From the NCBI GenBank assembly GCA_949317995.1, contig OX439049.1, positions 13,144,395 to 13,208,394 on the forward strand: a DNA stretch of 64,000 nucleotides, read 5' to 3'. The notes beneath the pieces were generated by a model. The model did not search any database. It saw nothing but the letters and a program-made list of their open reading frames with translations, and was not told the DNA's origin. This DNA comes from Acholoe squamosa (taxonomy: Eukaryota > Annelida > Polychaeta > Phyllodocida > Polynoidae). Made by a program: the position numbers and the translations under genes. Positions 46,001 through 57,700 of the stretch are shown here, in pieces. Position 1 is the stretch's first letter. Each line of letters opens with the position of its first letter.

Positions 46001-48801
46001 CATGTATAGCCAAAATGAAGATAACATAGATATGTTAGATAACTTACCTGTGTGTCTGGCATGTCCTGAGGGATATGGTTAATGTGCCACTTAATGTACT
46101 TGATAGCATTCCCCATGCTGACCGACTTGGGGCGACATTGGTTAAGGAACCTGTTATCGACATGCAAAGTAAAAACACAAAATTTCCATCATTCTTGCTT
46201 ATAATCTAGTTACAAAGCATAAGTAAGATAAAAAGACTTTCACTATTTTTTTTTTAATATCCTATCTTAATTAACTACCGTAATACCCCACATATAAGGT
46301 ATATCTTATTACATGTAAGGATGGACCCCTGGTGCACATAAGTATTTTTTCAGTCCAGGGGGTGGGGGAGGCTCCAAGATGTTCATAGGTTTTTGAATTT
46401 TTAAAATCCATTGACTAGAACAGAAATTATATCATTTTAAAATTTGCTATCATACCCACAAAGTCTGGAAGTAGCTTATTGTAGATTCTATTAGGAAAAT
46501 TCTTCTTTCAACAATCCATTTATTTGTGAACTTACGTAATGTAGGGTTTTAGTTTGGCGTCCAGGTCGCGCGCTAGTTCCTTGTTGGGTGGTGTGGTGTA
46601 ATCGGTGATGACCTGTTTAAGCGCTCCGAGTAGCGCAATGCAGCGGGCGTTAGAGCCGCAGATTAGGCCCTCTGCGTACTGTAGTCCCAACTTGAGGATG
46701 GCGGGGTGGATGCCAGCTGAGGAGAATCTGCAAACAACAATGATAATTCCTAAATCACAGGTTATGTCTGAAATTGTTGACTTGCAGGCAACTCTTCTTA
46801 TTTGCAATTTATTGGATGGTAGATTTCTTATTCTGCTCCAATACTGAACCGTTCAACCATTTCTCTGATGAACTAATTTCTTTAAAACTGTTTATTATTG
46901 TTCTATGTAAATTGAATATATTCCCTAGAGTACATGTTATTTATGCATGAAATGAATCATTAAAGGCGACTATTATAAGAGCTACCTGTCCTTCTAACAT
47001 TCACTCCCACATATATGCCACAGGCAGCTTATGCGTGGTTCAAAACAAGATTTCAATCGATAGTATAAATGCCTATATAGGGTGTGGGTATCTAACTGTA
47101 CCAAGTGCCAGTGACAGCGGACTATTCAAGCCTCAGGAGCAGCATATAGCTTCCCCCAAGGTTAGGGGTGTGGCTTATATGCAGGAGCTTACTAGTCTTG
47201 TTTTAAGAATTATAATTATGTCGATAAGCCTTACTTGACGCCTGCGGTGAGGGAGGTCTCTCGCTCGTACTGGTGAAGATGACTGAACAGCCCCACTTTA
47301 CGTTGTGCTGAGGCACGGGATGGGACTTGCTGGCGTTCTAGCCGTTTCTCAAACCGCTTCCTTGCCTTCTCATCATCTGCTTGTATGTTGTCCGGCACCC
47401 GCGGTACGACTTTAGCTGCTTATCATAAAAGATATTTCCAGAAACTAAGATTTGTAAAACATATTTTGAGTTTTATTCTCCATTCAACTTTCATCAATTA
47501 GTTTTCTAAAATAGCAATTTTATCAAAATTTTCAGTTTTTCTTTTCTTTTTTATCCACTTTTGCCTCTGTATTCCTGTTTTTTGTTCTGTTATTAGTCAC
47601 AACTATACACCTTTACAACTGTACTGAATCTTTTTATTCTAAATCTGATGATGAACTCACTTTCCTTCTTCACTGTGGTCCCACTGGCCGCTGCCGCTGC
47701 CTTAGCTGCCCTCTGTGCCTCCTTTATGAAATGAAATATATTTTTAGATGTACACGTAGCTACCCTTGGTAGTATCAATTTGCATTTTCTATTTATTCAC
47801 TGCCTGAAATATAATCCAACGCCGCTCATTTTCTGCTGGATGTTTTTAATGGTCAGTTCTCAATTAATCACGCATCATGAGATAGACGTGGCATAATCAT
47901 ATACGGGCATAATTGATACATATATATCGTAATCTCCCGCGTACAAGGCGCGTCTTGTAAAAGAGGTTTTAGTTCTTACTGAATCCAGAAGGGGGACACC
48001 AAGACCTTTCATTTGATATCTTACACTCCCCCCTAAGTCATAATAGGATCTAGGGGGGCCTGGGGGGGCCTGGGGGCTCTAGCAACACATAGCTTTTTGA
48101 ATTTTGAAAATTTATAAGTAGAACAAAAGTTATGAATTTTTCTCTTTTTTTTTTACTATTTTCTAAAACTCTAGTGCGCCTTTTACGCGAGGTGCGCCTT
48201 ATACGCGGGAGATTACGGTACTGAGATTACTTCAGGCTTTAATAGACTGTTCTGTTCACATTTTTCATGTTTTGACATCATTTATTTAACATAAGATTTT
48301 TGTAATATCTCTATCACCAATCACCTGTTTAGCTCTTCGTTCTGCCTTTAGTTGTGCCTTGCTTTTTGTTTCACCCTCTCCTTTTTCTTCTGGTGCAGGT
48401 GGACCTTTCTGTCCTTGTCCTTGCTGTCCTTGACCCTTCTGACCCTGACCTTGTTGTCCTTGACCTTTCTGACCCTGACCTTGTTGTCCTTGACCCTTCT
48501 GAACCTGACCTTGTTGTCCTTGACCCTTCTGACCCTGACCTTGCTGCGCTTGACCCTTTTGCCCTTGAGCACCTTCTGACGTGCCTCTGGACTCTTCGCT
48601 TTTCTTCCTGTCGCGCTGTTGTGGTTTGGGGTCTGGCGTTGCTGGGGAGGGTTTACCTTCCTGTGCTACTGGCGGACTGGATTCTGATTTTGACTGTTCT
48701 GGGTTTTCCGGCTGTCTTGGACTTTGGCCCCCTTTACTTTTTCTGTTCCTCCTCTTTCCGCCCCCGCCTTGCTGCTTTCCCGGGGTCTGTGCATCCGCCA
48801 T
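43093..48801 (-). CDS. EIF2B4: Translation initiation factor eIF2B subunit delta
   Basis: Ten exons on the minus strand: 48801-48325, 47721-47661, 47415-47235, 46727-46536, 46150-46048, 45425-45295, 44918-44827, 44462-44377, 43988-43808 and 43310-43093. All frames join through GT-AG introns to give 573 residues (human 523). The delta subunit is part of the regulatory core of eIF2B, the cytosolic guanine nucleotide exchange factor for eIF2 and target of the integrated stress response. Family landmarks are [99 protein letters not shown] and, near the end, [19 protein letters not shown] and VPVVLRVK. The N-terminal 140 residues are poorly conserved and hold five 10-residue Gln/Gly/Lys repeats. 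The 47415 acceptor has an in-frame alternative 3 nt upstream (47418). The gene diverges from ZFYVE19. Confidence 0.95.
43370..43525. repeat. Dispersed repeat with GCGCACA / TGTGCGC ends, copy 1
   Basis: TATTTGACGTAATAAGCGCACATAC...AGCACACTGTGCGCTAATTAC in an EIF2B4 intron. A second copy lies at about 45060-45235, also in an EIF2B4 intron (TTAGCGCACATAC...GCGCACTGTGCGCTAATTACGTC). Both have AAACT(C/A)TTAACTACT inside. Confidence 0.6.
45060..45235. repeat. Dispersed repeat with GCGCACA / TGTGCGC ends, copy 2
   Basis: Same family and same orientation as 43370-43525, in another intron of EIF2B4. Confidence 0.6.
45535..45860. repeat. Fold-back element, copy 2
   Basis: Begins GTCATGGCAGATACGATCG, contains CATTGAATACGG-type phrases and CCATCTTGGATTCTGAACAGATCTGAG (also at 28690-28730 in inverse sense), and ends in the hairpin GACATAAATGGAAATGTCAA...TTGACATTTGC. 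It lies in an EIF2B4 intron. Confidence 0.65.
47927..48218. mobile_element. 'CCGTAATCTCCCGCG' MITE, copy 5, in EIF2B4 intron 1
   Basis: Ends TCGTAATCTCCCGCG and CGCGGGAGATTACGG; shares GGGGGACACCAAGACC with copy 2. It occupies half of the intron. Confidence 0.8.
48403..48566 (-). repeat. In-frame 30-bp coding minisatellite in EIF2B4 exon 1
   Basis: Encodes residues about 79-133 as five near-identical 10-residue units of the form [10 protein letters not shown]. The period of 30 bp keeps the frame. The segment lies before the conserved LKAERRAKQ helix. Confidence 0.9.
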
Positions 48802-50689
48802 TCTGATGACTAATGGGATACTGTACAATATCGAAAGAGAAAATATGAGAAATAGAGATTCAATGCCTTAGATAGGCTTTTTGAAGTTGGCTAAGAATGA
48901 ATTCACCCAGCGTAAAGTGTGTATCTAATACGGGGGTAGTCACTAACACTGGTCAGTGGCTTTAGCTGCGGGTCAGAGATTTTTTTCTAGATTTCATTTG
49001 AAATTGGCCATTTGGCCAGTAGAATATTTGAAAATACATTGCTATAATCAATTTACTAGACTGATGTCCCAGTTGGCTTCTGATTAGAAATGTTAGGCTA
49101 GTGTTTACCCCTGCTAATACTCAATAGCAAACATAGTCAGTCAATTGGATCTGCGATATACACAAAAGTTTACAAGTCACACACACAAAAAGTTAGTAGG
49201 TGAGCAATGATTATTTACAAAGATATGTAAAAACTTGTGAATAACGCTTAACTATTGCACACATCTCCCTGTAATGAGAAAATAGTCATCTTCAAAACTA
49301 CCCATAAAGACTACATATTGGTTACGAATATCTGACTCTAACATCAGCGCCACATGACGTAGAATGCGTAGAGCATGGCGCTGTAAACAGTACGGATACA
49401 CTCGCACGGGGTCGGCATTTCGTGTCAATGTAGTGCAGGCAAGGAGTCTCACCAGCACTCCATTGGTGCATCATGAGGACCAATGGGTATGATGCACGCC
49501 TTCATTGGCGGCCCTAAAAGCAAAAGGATGGTCCTAACCTAGGGATGTGGCTTACATAAAGGGATTCAGCAGTATACTACGTTATCAAATATCAATTTTT
49601 AGACTTATAGTTATAGGCGATAGTTTCACACTAGGTGTTTATATTTTTAACAAGTCAAAGAATCTTTTCCTCTATGCTTTCACCTATTTGTAAATAAGTC
49701 ATCTACTTTGTATATATTTTTGTTGTATTGTTGAGTTGGCACTACTTTGCAGCCAAACGCCAATAAGAACTTCATTAGTATAAAGGCCCCGCCCTTTGGA
49801 ATTGTTACACTGCAACAAAAATGCACCAACCTATACATCCAGTTCCCCTACAAAGAAATACCGGACTATATATGTATCCATGTTTACATTGTACAGTACA
49901 CTGTTTTACCTCATAGTGTATCATGATTAAGATCTCCCCTCACGGACAAAATTGAAGGCAGAAAATTATTAGTAAATAAAAAAAACTAATGACATTTCCG
50001 ATATTTTTTTCTTAAATTCTCGGTATGTAGCTTCATAAAGTTCCTATCAAGTTGGGGGTGCGGCTTATGAGCAGGCTCGTGTGGTAATACAACTTAATAT
50101 GGGATCAGTCATCAGAGTTCCGACAGCCACATCACTAGACTTGACTAGTGGTGTTTTCCAGTTAATGTCTTTATTGCTAGGAATTTCCCTTTTTATTTAC
50201 ATCTACCGGTATATAATAATCTGCTTGGACCTGGATGTGTATTGACTGTCTAAACTGAGTCTGTACTGAACCTCCCCAAGTCCCTGCTTGGGGTACCGGC
50301 ATCTTTTGTAAAGACAGGTGTTGAAAAATTCCATGTAAGGTTTTGATGTATTCAGACTAAATGAATAGAAAAGTGATGTGCCTGCAGAGCGAGCCAGACT
50401 ACCGGGTAATTACCGGTACCAGACTAACCAGTCCATTTACATGTTTGGGGCCATTTCTGATAAAGTGGTTGTCTTTCATCATGAAGCACTGAGTCCAGTG
50501 ACGGGTGCCTACAGTCCTTTAACAAGTTAGATTGAGACCCCAAGTCAATGATATTTAGATGTTTATTTAGGCTTACTTAATGCAGTGGGGGTACCTCACT
50601 TTATTACTTACATGTCTTAAAAAATTAAAATGGGGACCAGAGACTTGGATACTGGTCCTTTAATATAAGATACCGGTAGATCTATAAGA

Positions 50690-51260
50690 CTTTGTCATGG
50701 CTGATACGATTGTTACTGTAACGATTGTATCAGCCATGACAAAGTACATGTACTGAGTACTGAACACGCCGGGGGATGGAATACAATGTGTCCGTATTCA
50801 ATGGCTGACGGTCATGTGACCTGCTGCAGCAAACAGGCCAGGGGACTTTTTCTTTATTTAAAAACAAAATATCCCATGGGCCATGACATTAATGCAAATG
50901 TCAACTCCTATTACATATTTTTGCATAGTTATGATAGTATCCCCCCCCCGGTGTTCCCCTCTGGCTCTGCTCTGTCGCATTCCACTCAGCCACACTAAAG
51001 CTAGGGATCCACTGCCGCGAGTTTGTTGCGAATTGTACTCGTGTGTGTGCCCTCGCAGAGCACTCGCAAATATCAAATTATTTCGATTTTTGCGAATGTC
51101 GTCGCACACCGCTCGGACGTCGCATGAAGTTTCTCGCAGCAGCAGATCCACTGCTGGAACGTCTTCTGCGAGAAAATACGCACGAGTGCAAGTCGCAAGT
51201 GACTCGCACCAGTGGATCCCTAGCTTTAATTAGTGTGGCTGAGTGGAATGCGACAGACTA
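50690..51260. repeat. Fold-back element, copy 3, interrupted by a MITE
   Basis: Starts CATGGCTGATACGATTG, immediately inverted as CGATTGTATCAGCCATGACA, then carries CCGTATTCAATGGCTGACGGTCATG, TCCCATGGGCCATGACATTAATG and GTCGCATTCCACTCAGCCACAC. The last is returned at 51230-51256 as GTGTGGCTGAGTGGAATGCGAC. The MITE 50998-51226 sits at the tip. Confidence 0.7.
50998..51226. mobile_element. 229-bp MITE inserted in a palindrome with TA duplication
   Basis: Ends AAGCTAGGGATCCACTG and CAGTGGATCCCTAGCTT (17 bp, perfect), with TA at 50996-50997 and 51227-51228. Removing the element and one TA restores the perfect palindrome CACACTAATTAGTGTG in the host fold-back. The interior is rich in TCGC/GCGA motifs. 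Confidence 0.85.
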
Positions 51261-51716
51261 ATTAGTGACTAATTTGAAAGTGAATATCGATGTATACAAT
51301 ACCCGGTACTAGGCCGGTACCAGGCCCAGACTGGTTTACCTATTTTATATATGCCTAATATTATTTTTGTGAAAGCTGTCAGTGTCACTCAGTCTCAGAC
51401 TCAGGCTCAGCTGGCTGTCACCATACTACATGCGGGGCGATAATGGGTGCTTTTTATGACGCACATTGCCTCATCTTCTTGTTAAACAAAGTTTTACTCA
51501 TAACCATTTCAACATACCCTTCCCATTGAAAGTATACCATTAGAGGAACACCTCTTGAGTAAAACAACAAAGTGAGAAACCGTGTTATTACCTTTAATTC
51601 TCTTCCAACTGTTCACAACTTGTGAACCGCAAAGCTCTTGTGTATTATGCTGCCCCCTGGTGGACTTGGAATGAACTGTCTGAAAAGGATTTGTTTAGTG
51701 AGACCTGAAAACGTAA

Positions 51717-51725
51717 ACTTCCGGT
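51717..51725 (-). promoter_or_regulatory. ETS-type site upstream of ZFYVE19
   Basis: ACTTCCGGT (ACCGGAAGT on minus) 64 bp before the ATG, a common proximal promoter site of housekeeping genes. Single-motif evidence only. Confidence 0.35.
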
Positions 51726-51788
51726 TGTGAGATAAGTCTAAATTGATGTGACATCAGTCTGATCAGAGCGGGTTTTGTCGTGATAGCT

Positions 51789-54700
51789 ATGTCTGGGAGA
51801 TGCTACAGTTGTGCCACAGGGTTTGGCTTCTTCAATAAAGAGGTAAGGATGTTGGTGGTAACAGAATTAAAAGTGGATTATGCTGGGGAATCCTGTATGC
51901 AGCTGTGACAAGTCATGCCTAGCCAGTACCTGTCAGTGTCAGTCCGGGGGGGGGGGGGGGGGCACCTGAGCCTGAGGAAATATGGAAACCATGTGCGTAC
52001 ACAAACTAGCGGGAAAGGGGGTACTTTTTCATCCCAAGCAACGGATCCGCCCACACCATTAAAAGGGGTTCTTTTGTGCCCAATTTTTGGGCCATGGGAA
52101 CTCAGGTTACAGTTTAAAATAGGTATGGGCGCCGAAAGCTTCTGAATAGCACCGCCTCTCTGTCACTATAGTAAATTGGGCAACCTCAAGACCTAAATTC
52201 TCGTACTTCTGTTCTGTGGAAAAACATCATATTTTGGTATGTTATGTAAAAAGACCCATAGAATATGAATATCATAGGCATTTTCTTGTGGGATGTCAAG
52301 TTTATTAAAACGTCAAGTATATACATGACCATGGTTGCTGTGACCGGGGTGAGTCTCACCCCGACATCAGTTACCAAATTTGTTGTAATTCCTACAATTC
52401 TTTGTCACATAACACACTTTAAAAACCAATTTCAACTTAAAATATCAAGCTTGCTGGCCAATGAAGAAAGACAGAATTTTGTAAAATCTAAAATTGAATA
52501 AAAATATTTCAAATTTTTGACCATTTTTTTGAAATTACAAAGTTTTGGGGTACCTTTGGAAACCACAACCAAAATGTCCACAATTTTGTTTTCTACAAGA
52601 ATCTAAAACTGGTTCCTAAATATCTGTGTGCTCAAAAGTGCTCGAAGAAAAAGAGTTTACCGTCCGAGCCATTTTGAAATTTGATGAGGCATTTTTTCAT
52701 TATTCATTATATAGGTAGCACTGCCTTGAAATCTCCAGGTTGTATATGCCACCATGTTATTGACATTCCTGGCACTGTAAGCTTTAATTTGATATCAAAT
52801 ATGCCCTCCTTAGGCTTTGCTCATTCCTACCATGTCCAAATACATTTTTGAGAAATTCTACAATATTTTTTTAGATTTAAATGCATGCGGGCGGTGGACG
52901 GTAAACTGTAACTTGAGTTCTATTGGCCTTGAATTTGGGTCAATAGGGGTACATTTTTTAGGGCTTTCCAACAGTGAAAGAATTGTTCAAAAATTCCAAC
53001 TAGAACCAGAGCTATAGTTACTTTTATCCATGGACCATACGTTTTCTTTCATTCCCTACCACTTCAAATACTCAAAATTTGAACGGGAAAGGGGTACATT
53101 TGCATGGAAAATTCTCAGAAAATGACGGACTGAAGGAGGGTCTGAATCCAGGCCGTAGTGTGACGGGCAAAATGGTCAAAATAAAGTCCCGGGTGACACC
53201 CTATTATGGCCTATAGCTTTGCTTGCAACTCAGGATGTGCCTTACATGCATAGTGCACCTTATATATAACTTATTACACATAGGTCTTCAGCTCAATGAA
53301 AGTTTTTTTCAATAGCACAGAAATGCCACTTTTCCTAACATTTAGGAATTACTTACTTTTATTTCTACAAGTATTTCCCATTTCTTTCTCCATTGGTTCT
53401 GAAAAACAACTGGCTACTCATTGAAGTCCACCCAAGAAATTTTAATAATTGCCGTGTATGTTTTCTAAACCTTTTATTCCCCATTTTTCTTATATCACAA
53501 TCAATAGACTTGGAAGTCCACATATGTTAGTCTATTTTATGATGTGAAATATTGCTCACTTGTTTTCTTCCCTCACAGCTGGGCTGTAAAAACTGTGGCT
53601 TTGCGTTCTGCAAACACTGTCTGAAGAAGAAGGCGCCTGTACCCAAACACAAAAATGAGGTTCACAAAGTCTGCAACAGCTGCTATGACATACTCACAGG
53701 GTAGGTAACAACCCTTTAAGGCCGCTGAATGCATTAATGTATCATGCTCACCAGTCGTCATGATACACCAATGAAGTGCTGGCGAGACTGCTCGCCGGCA
53801 CTTCATTGGAGCATCATGCTGACCCTCCGGGATTGATACATAAACTCCTGGAGGGTCGGCATGATGCTTCAATGAAGTGCTGGCGAGCTCTTGAAAATGC
53901 TGTGCTGGCGAGTAGATTGGCAGAGCGTAGACTGGGTAGCTCTCCGCATCAATGTATAAGATGAAGGAAAATGAACCTGGAGGCATTAGAGAACCATTCA
54001 GAGTTATAGTATTCAAGGATAGCATACAGTAATATAAGACGTATTCATCATTAAGACTCGTTAATGCTGTATTATCTTTATTTTTTTAGAGCTCCTACCC
54101 TCACAAAGAGATTTGTTTTTATCTCCCCCTACCCAAATCCAACCATATGACATGACCTTTCATGATTATTGTTATAGAAAAGTTGATCCTGCAAAGAAGG
54201 CCTCGTATTCTCCTCCGGAGGCCTATAAAAAGTAAGTTATTTTTTTAATATTTTTCATCCATATAATTTTGTTGCAGGGAATTGATATAACTCAAATAAA
54301 AGTAAAAATGGGTTTTAAACTTTCTTGCTTCCACCTATACGGTTTTACTTTGATTTTATCAAATATATTCTTGTTAACATTTCATATGCTCTGTTTTGAT
54401 ACTGGTAGTACTGGATGATTTTTGTCACAATGAAAGGTTAATGTTATATCCTTTGAACAAGAGTAATTTCTATTTTGTAATGTAGGCGAGTAGCAGCCTT
54501 AAACAATCCCCAGTCTTCAAAACCCCGACCGAGTCCTGGGGGCAGTGGAGTTGCACCAAACCCCAAGAAGTATTATCCAAAAACCATGACAAAAGAGGAT
54601 ATCGCCATCGCCGAAAGACTTGAAAAGTTGAAAGAAAGCAGAAAACCAGGTATGTTATTTGTTATATTCCTCTTGAATCTAAGGGCTTAAGAATTTGATA

Positions 54701-57700
54701 TCTCCTTATCAGGGACAACCCTTGAAGTATTGAAAATAGGTTTCTACGTTTGAAATCACTCCCACATTGGATGTAACAAGGGCTGGAAGCCAACTTGTTT
54801 GTATAAAGGAACACAGTTTGCCTGTATCATGTGTTATTGATAAAACCTTTTAGAACAAAGACTCATATTAAATGCCTTTACAGTGAATCTACCTGATGAA
54901 AAGGAGATCCGGGAAAGATTAGACAACATAAAGAAGCCTGTTCCTCTGCCTACTACCCAGGCGCAGAACGGAGAAACGCAGGACACCCAACCGGCCGCTC
55001 CAAACCAACCGGCCATGCCAAATCAATCACAATGTCCTCACCCCACACAACCACAAACTCCCCATGTAGGTCATGTTTAATTCTTACTCCTGTAAAGAAA
55101 TTAAGAGAAAAGGCCTGAATTTATCCTTCATTGATTTGAACAAAAAGAATTCTGCTATCTGATCAATGCCAGACACTATCAGACTGTGCTATTATAAACC
55201 ATAAAGAAATGAACCACTGCTCTGAATTATTAACTCGAAAAGAGTTATAGGAGATGACTATGGGTCCCCTCATTTTCAGTCATTTTGGTGGTGCGAATAA
55301 GTTTAAAAAAAGATGGAAATTTTATATGTAAGAGGCAGAATTACTTAATGAATTTGTAGTGCCATTAAAGGTTGAGATGTAGGGGTCTTGCAGGAAAAGG
55401 TATTTCAGTACCAAATATTGTTAATTTTGAATAATTGTCTATATTATACAGAGTCAGTTGGTTGGCAGCCATTAGACACTTTTTGCCTGCAATGGTGAAG
55501 GTATATGATGTTGATCCATGTATCAACTTTCCCGCCTTTTTTGCAGTGTGGTGCTAATTGAGCAATTTTGGCGGGAGTTATGCGAATAGTGGCTTGTTGG
55601 TGCCAATAACCTGGGTGAGGGAGTGCTGATGTCAGACCACAATCTAGACTTGCTCAAGGCTATTGATTTATTTCTTTTCGAGTTACGAGCATTGCACATT
55701 GCTGCTGTATATTTCCCAGTTGTCACTGTAAAGTACACCACAAAGCTGATTACTGTGGTCGTAATTTATTTCGTGCTGCACATATTTTCGAGAATTTCAT
55801 GGGAATAAAAAGTCCATGAATTCATATTCCCCTTGAAAATTTACCCAGTTAATATTTCTGTAGGTCAGTGCTGGCATAGTAAGATGGGATAAGGAGGTGA
55901 TGGGTGGGGGGAGGTACTTCAAAGCAATCAAAATTTTGACTGTGCCTCATACCCTAAATGATCTATAAAGCATCTTAGTCGGTGTGAAAACAACAGAAGC
56001 TTACCGTATCGTTGTGAAAAACCGCCAGGTTTTGAATAAGCGCCTGTCTTGTATAAGCGCCGGGGATAACAAACAGGGTGTTGAAATATCTCTTAAGCAC
56101 TGAAAATAGATCTTGAATAAGCGCCTGTTTTGTATAAGGGCCGGGGGTAACCACCCCTCCAAATCTATAAGCACACGTGAAATCGTGTTATTGGAATTCT
56201 TTCCTTTAGGAAAGAATTCCTCAATACGCCTATCATACAGCCTTAATTGCTTTTTGACCAAAAGTACCTAGAGTAGACCTCGGTATATAAGTCCTAAAGC
56301 CCTATGGTAAAAGTTCTAGGGCAATTGATCGCAGCTGGCCCCTTGCCTAGGAAAAGTACTGAACAGTCAAGTGTCATAATTTAAGTATGTATGTGGTCAG
56401 GCAAAATCCTTAACCCCTGTCAGGGACCTGACACTAAGACAATGGTATATCACACTCAAAACTGATTTCAGCCATGGGTGTTATTTTACCCTCTCACCTT
56501 GGAAGAGACTAGTTAGGTTGAGAATGTGAAGGAGGAAGCTGTTAAATGCTTTGCCACATATGGCGAGCACTTAGATTACTGCCTCCAGTCATTAAACCTT
56601 TAAGGGATGCATAGTTTGTTTTCTACAATATAGCCACAACCTACACACTATGTATTGTATACGTTCAATTGTGCATAACTATTCCTGACTGTGCATAAAA
56701 ATATATACATGTCATGCATTGGTGCATCACGCTGACAAAATGAACCCACCAGCACTGCATTGATGCATCCTGAACCCAAGAAACATGAGGCATCATTTAA
56801 CCATCAAAGGACATTGCAATCAGTGTGATGCCTTGATTGTTTGTACCAGTTACAAAGGAAAATCATGTCACAGTCGTCAAGGGCAGTACAATTCAATCTC
56901 CAATGAGAGTATTACGTAATCTGGACGCCCTTCTATCCATAGTGCCCTTCATTGTAATCCTCTGTAGGGGTCGGCGAAAACGTTTAGGGAAACCGGGATT
57001 CGAACCCGGGATTCGAACCCGGGACCTCTCAGCCTTCAGACGATTGCTCTACCACTGAGCTACTTCCCCGTACAACGCTTTCTGCCTTCCACCCACGCCT
57101 GGATCGGTGTGATACCGATAGGGGACATGTGACTACCCGGTGACCCGCCTCCTCAGGTCGGCCACCCTGGGCACGGGGACTCACATAGTCACGTTCCCCT
57201 ACACCTCTAACAGCCTACTGCTAAATAGCCTGCACCCAATGCCCTTCCAGAATGCATGTCCTTATGATATTATTTGATATGATACATGTATTGTGCAAAT
57301 TGTCATCTAGGATAGGTAACTAGGACTTGTTCTATGGCTGTGACATTTTATTTCATGTTGAGAACGAGCCTTAGGTAGTGGTCATTATTCCTTAAGGGGC
57401 GGGGGGGTTACAAAACTTCAGAACCCTCCTGATATACAAGTTATATCCAAATGTTTCGATCATATTCATCAAATCTTTTCAATGCTGCATTTGTCTCAAA
57501 CTATCATGAAATCAAAAAGGACTACCGTAATCTCCCGCGTATAAGACGCGTCCTCTACGCCAAACAAAATGCTGGGGTGTCTTATAGGATTTTTTCAAGT
57601 TGGGGGTGCGTCTTATACGAGGGGTAATTTTACTATAGAAATGTACTAATCTTACAAATTTCATCCTTAAAATGTGCGTCTTATACGCGAAAATGCCTTT

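Larger units (their letters stand above)
48802..51788. other. Bidirectional intergenic region between EIF2B4 and ZFYVE19
   Basis: Three kilobases holding the promoters of both divergent genes, but invaded by a hairpin repeat (49440-49510) and a fold-back with a nested MITE (50690-51260). No coding region supported. Promoter elements of EIF2B4 were not resolved. Confidence 0.5.

Noticed and set aside
48352..48871. Plus-strand Leu-rich ORFs opposite EIF2B4 exon 1
   Set aside because: They are antisense readings of the Gln/Gly/Lys minisatellite.
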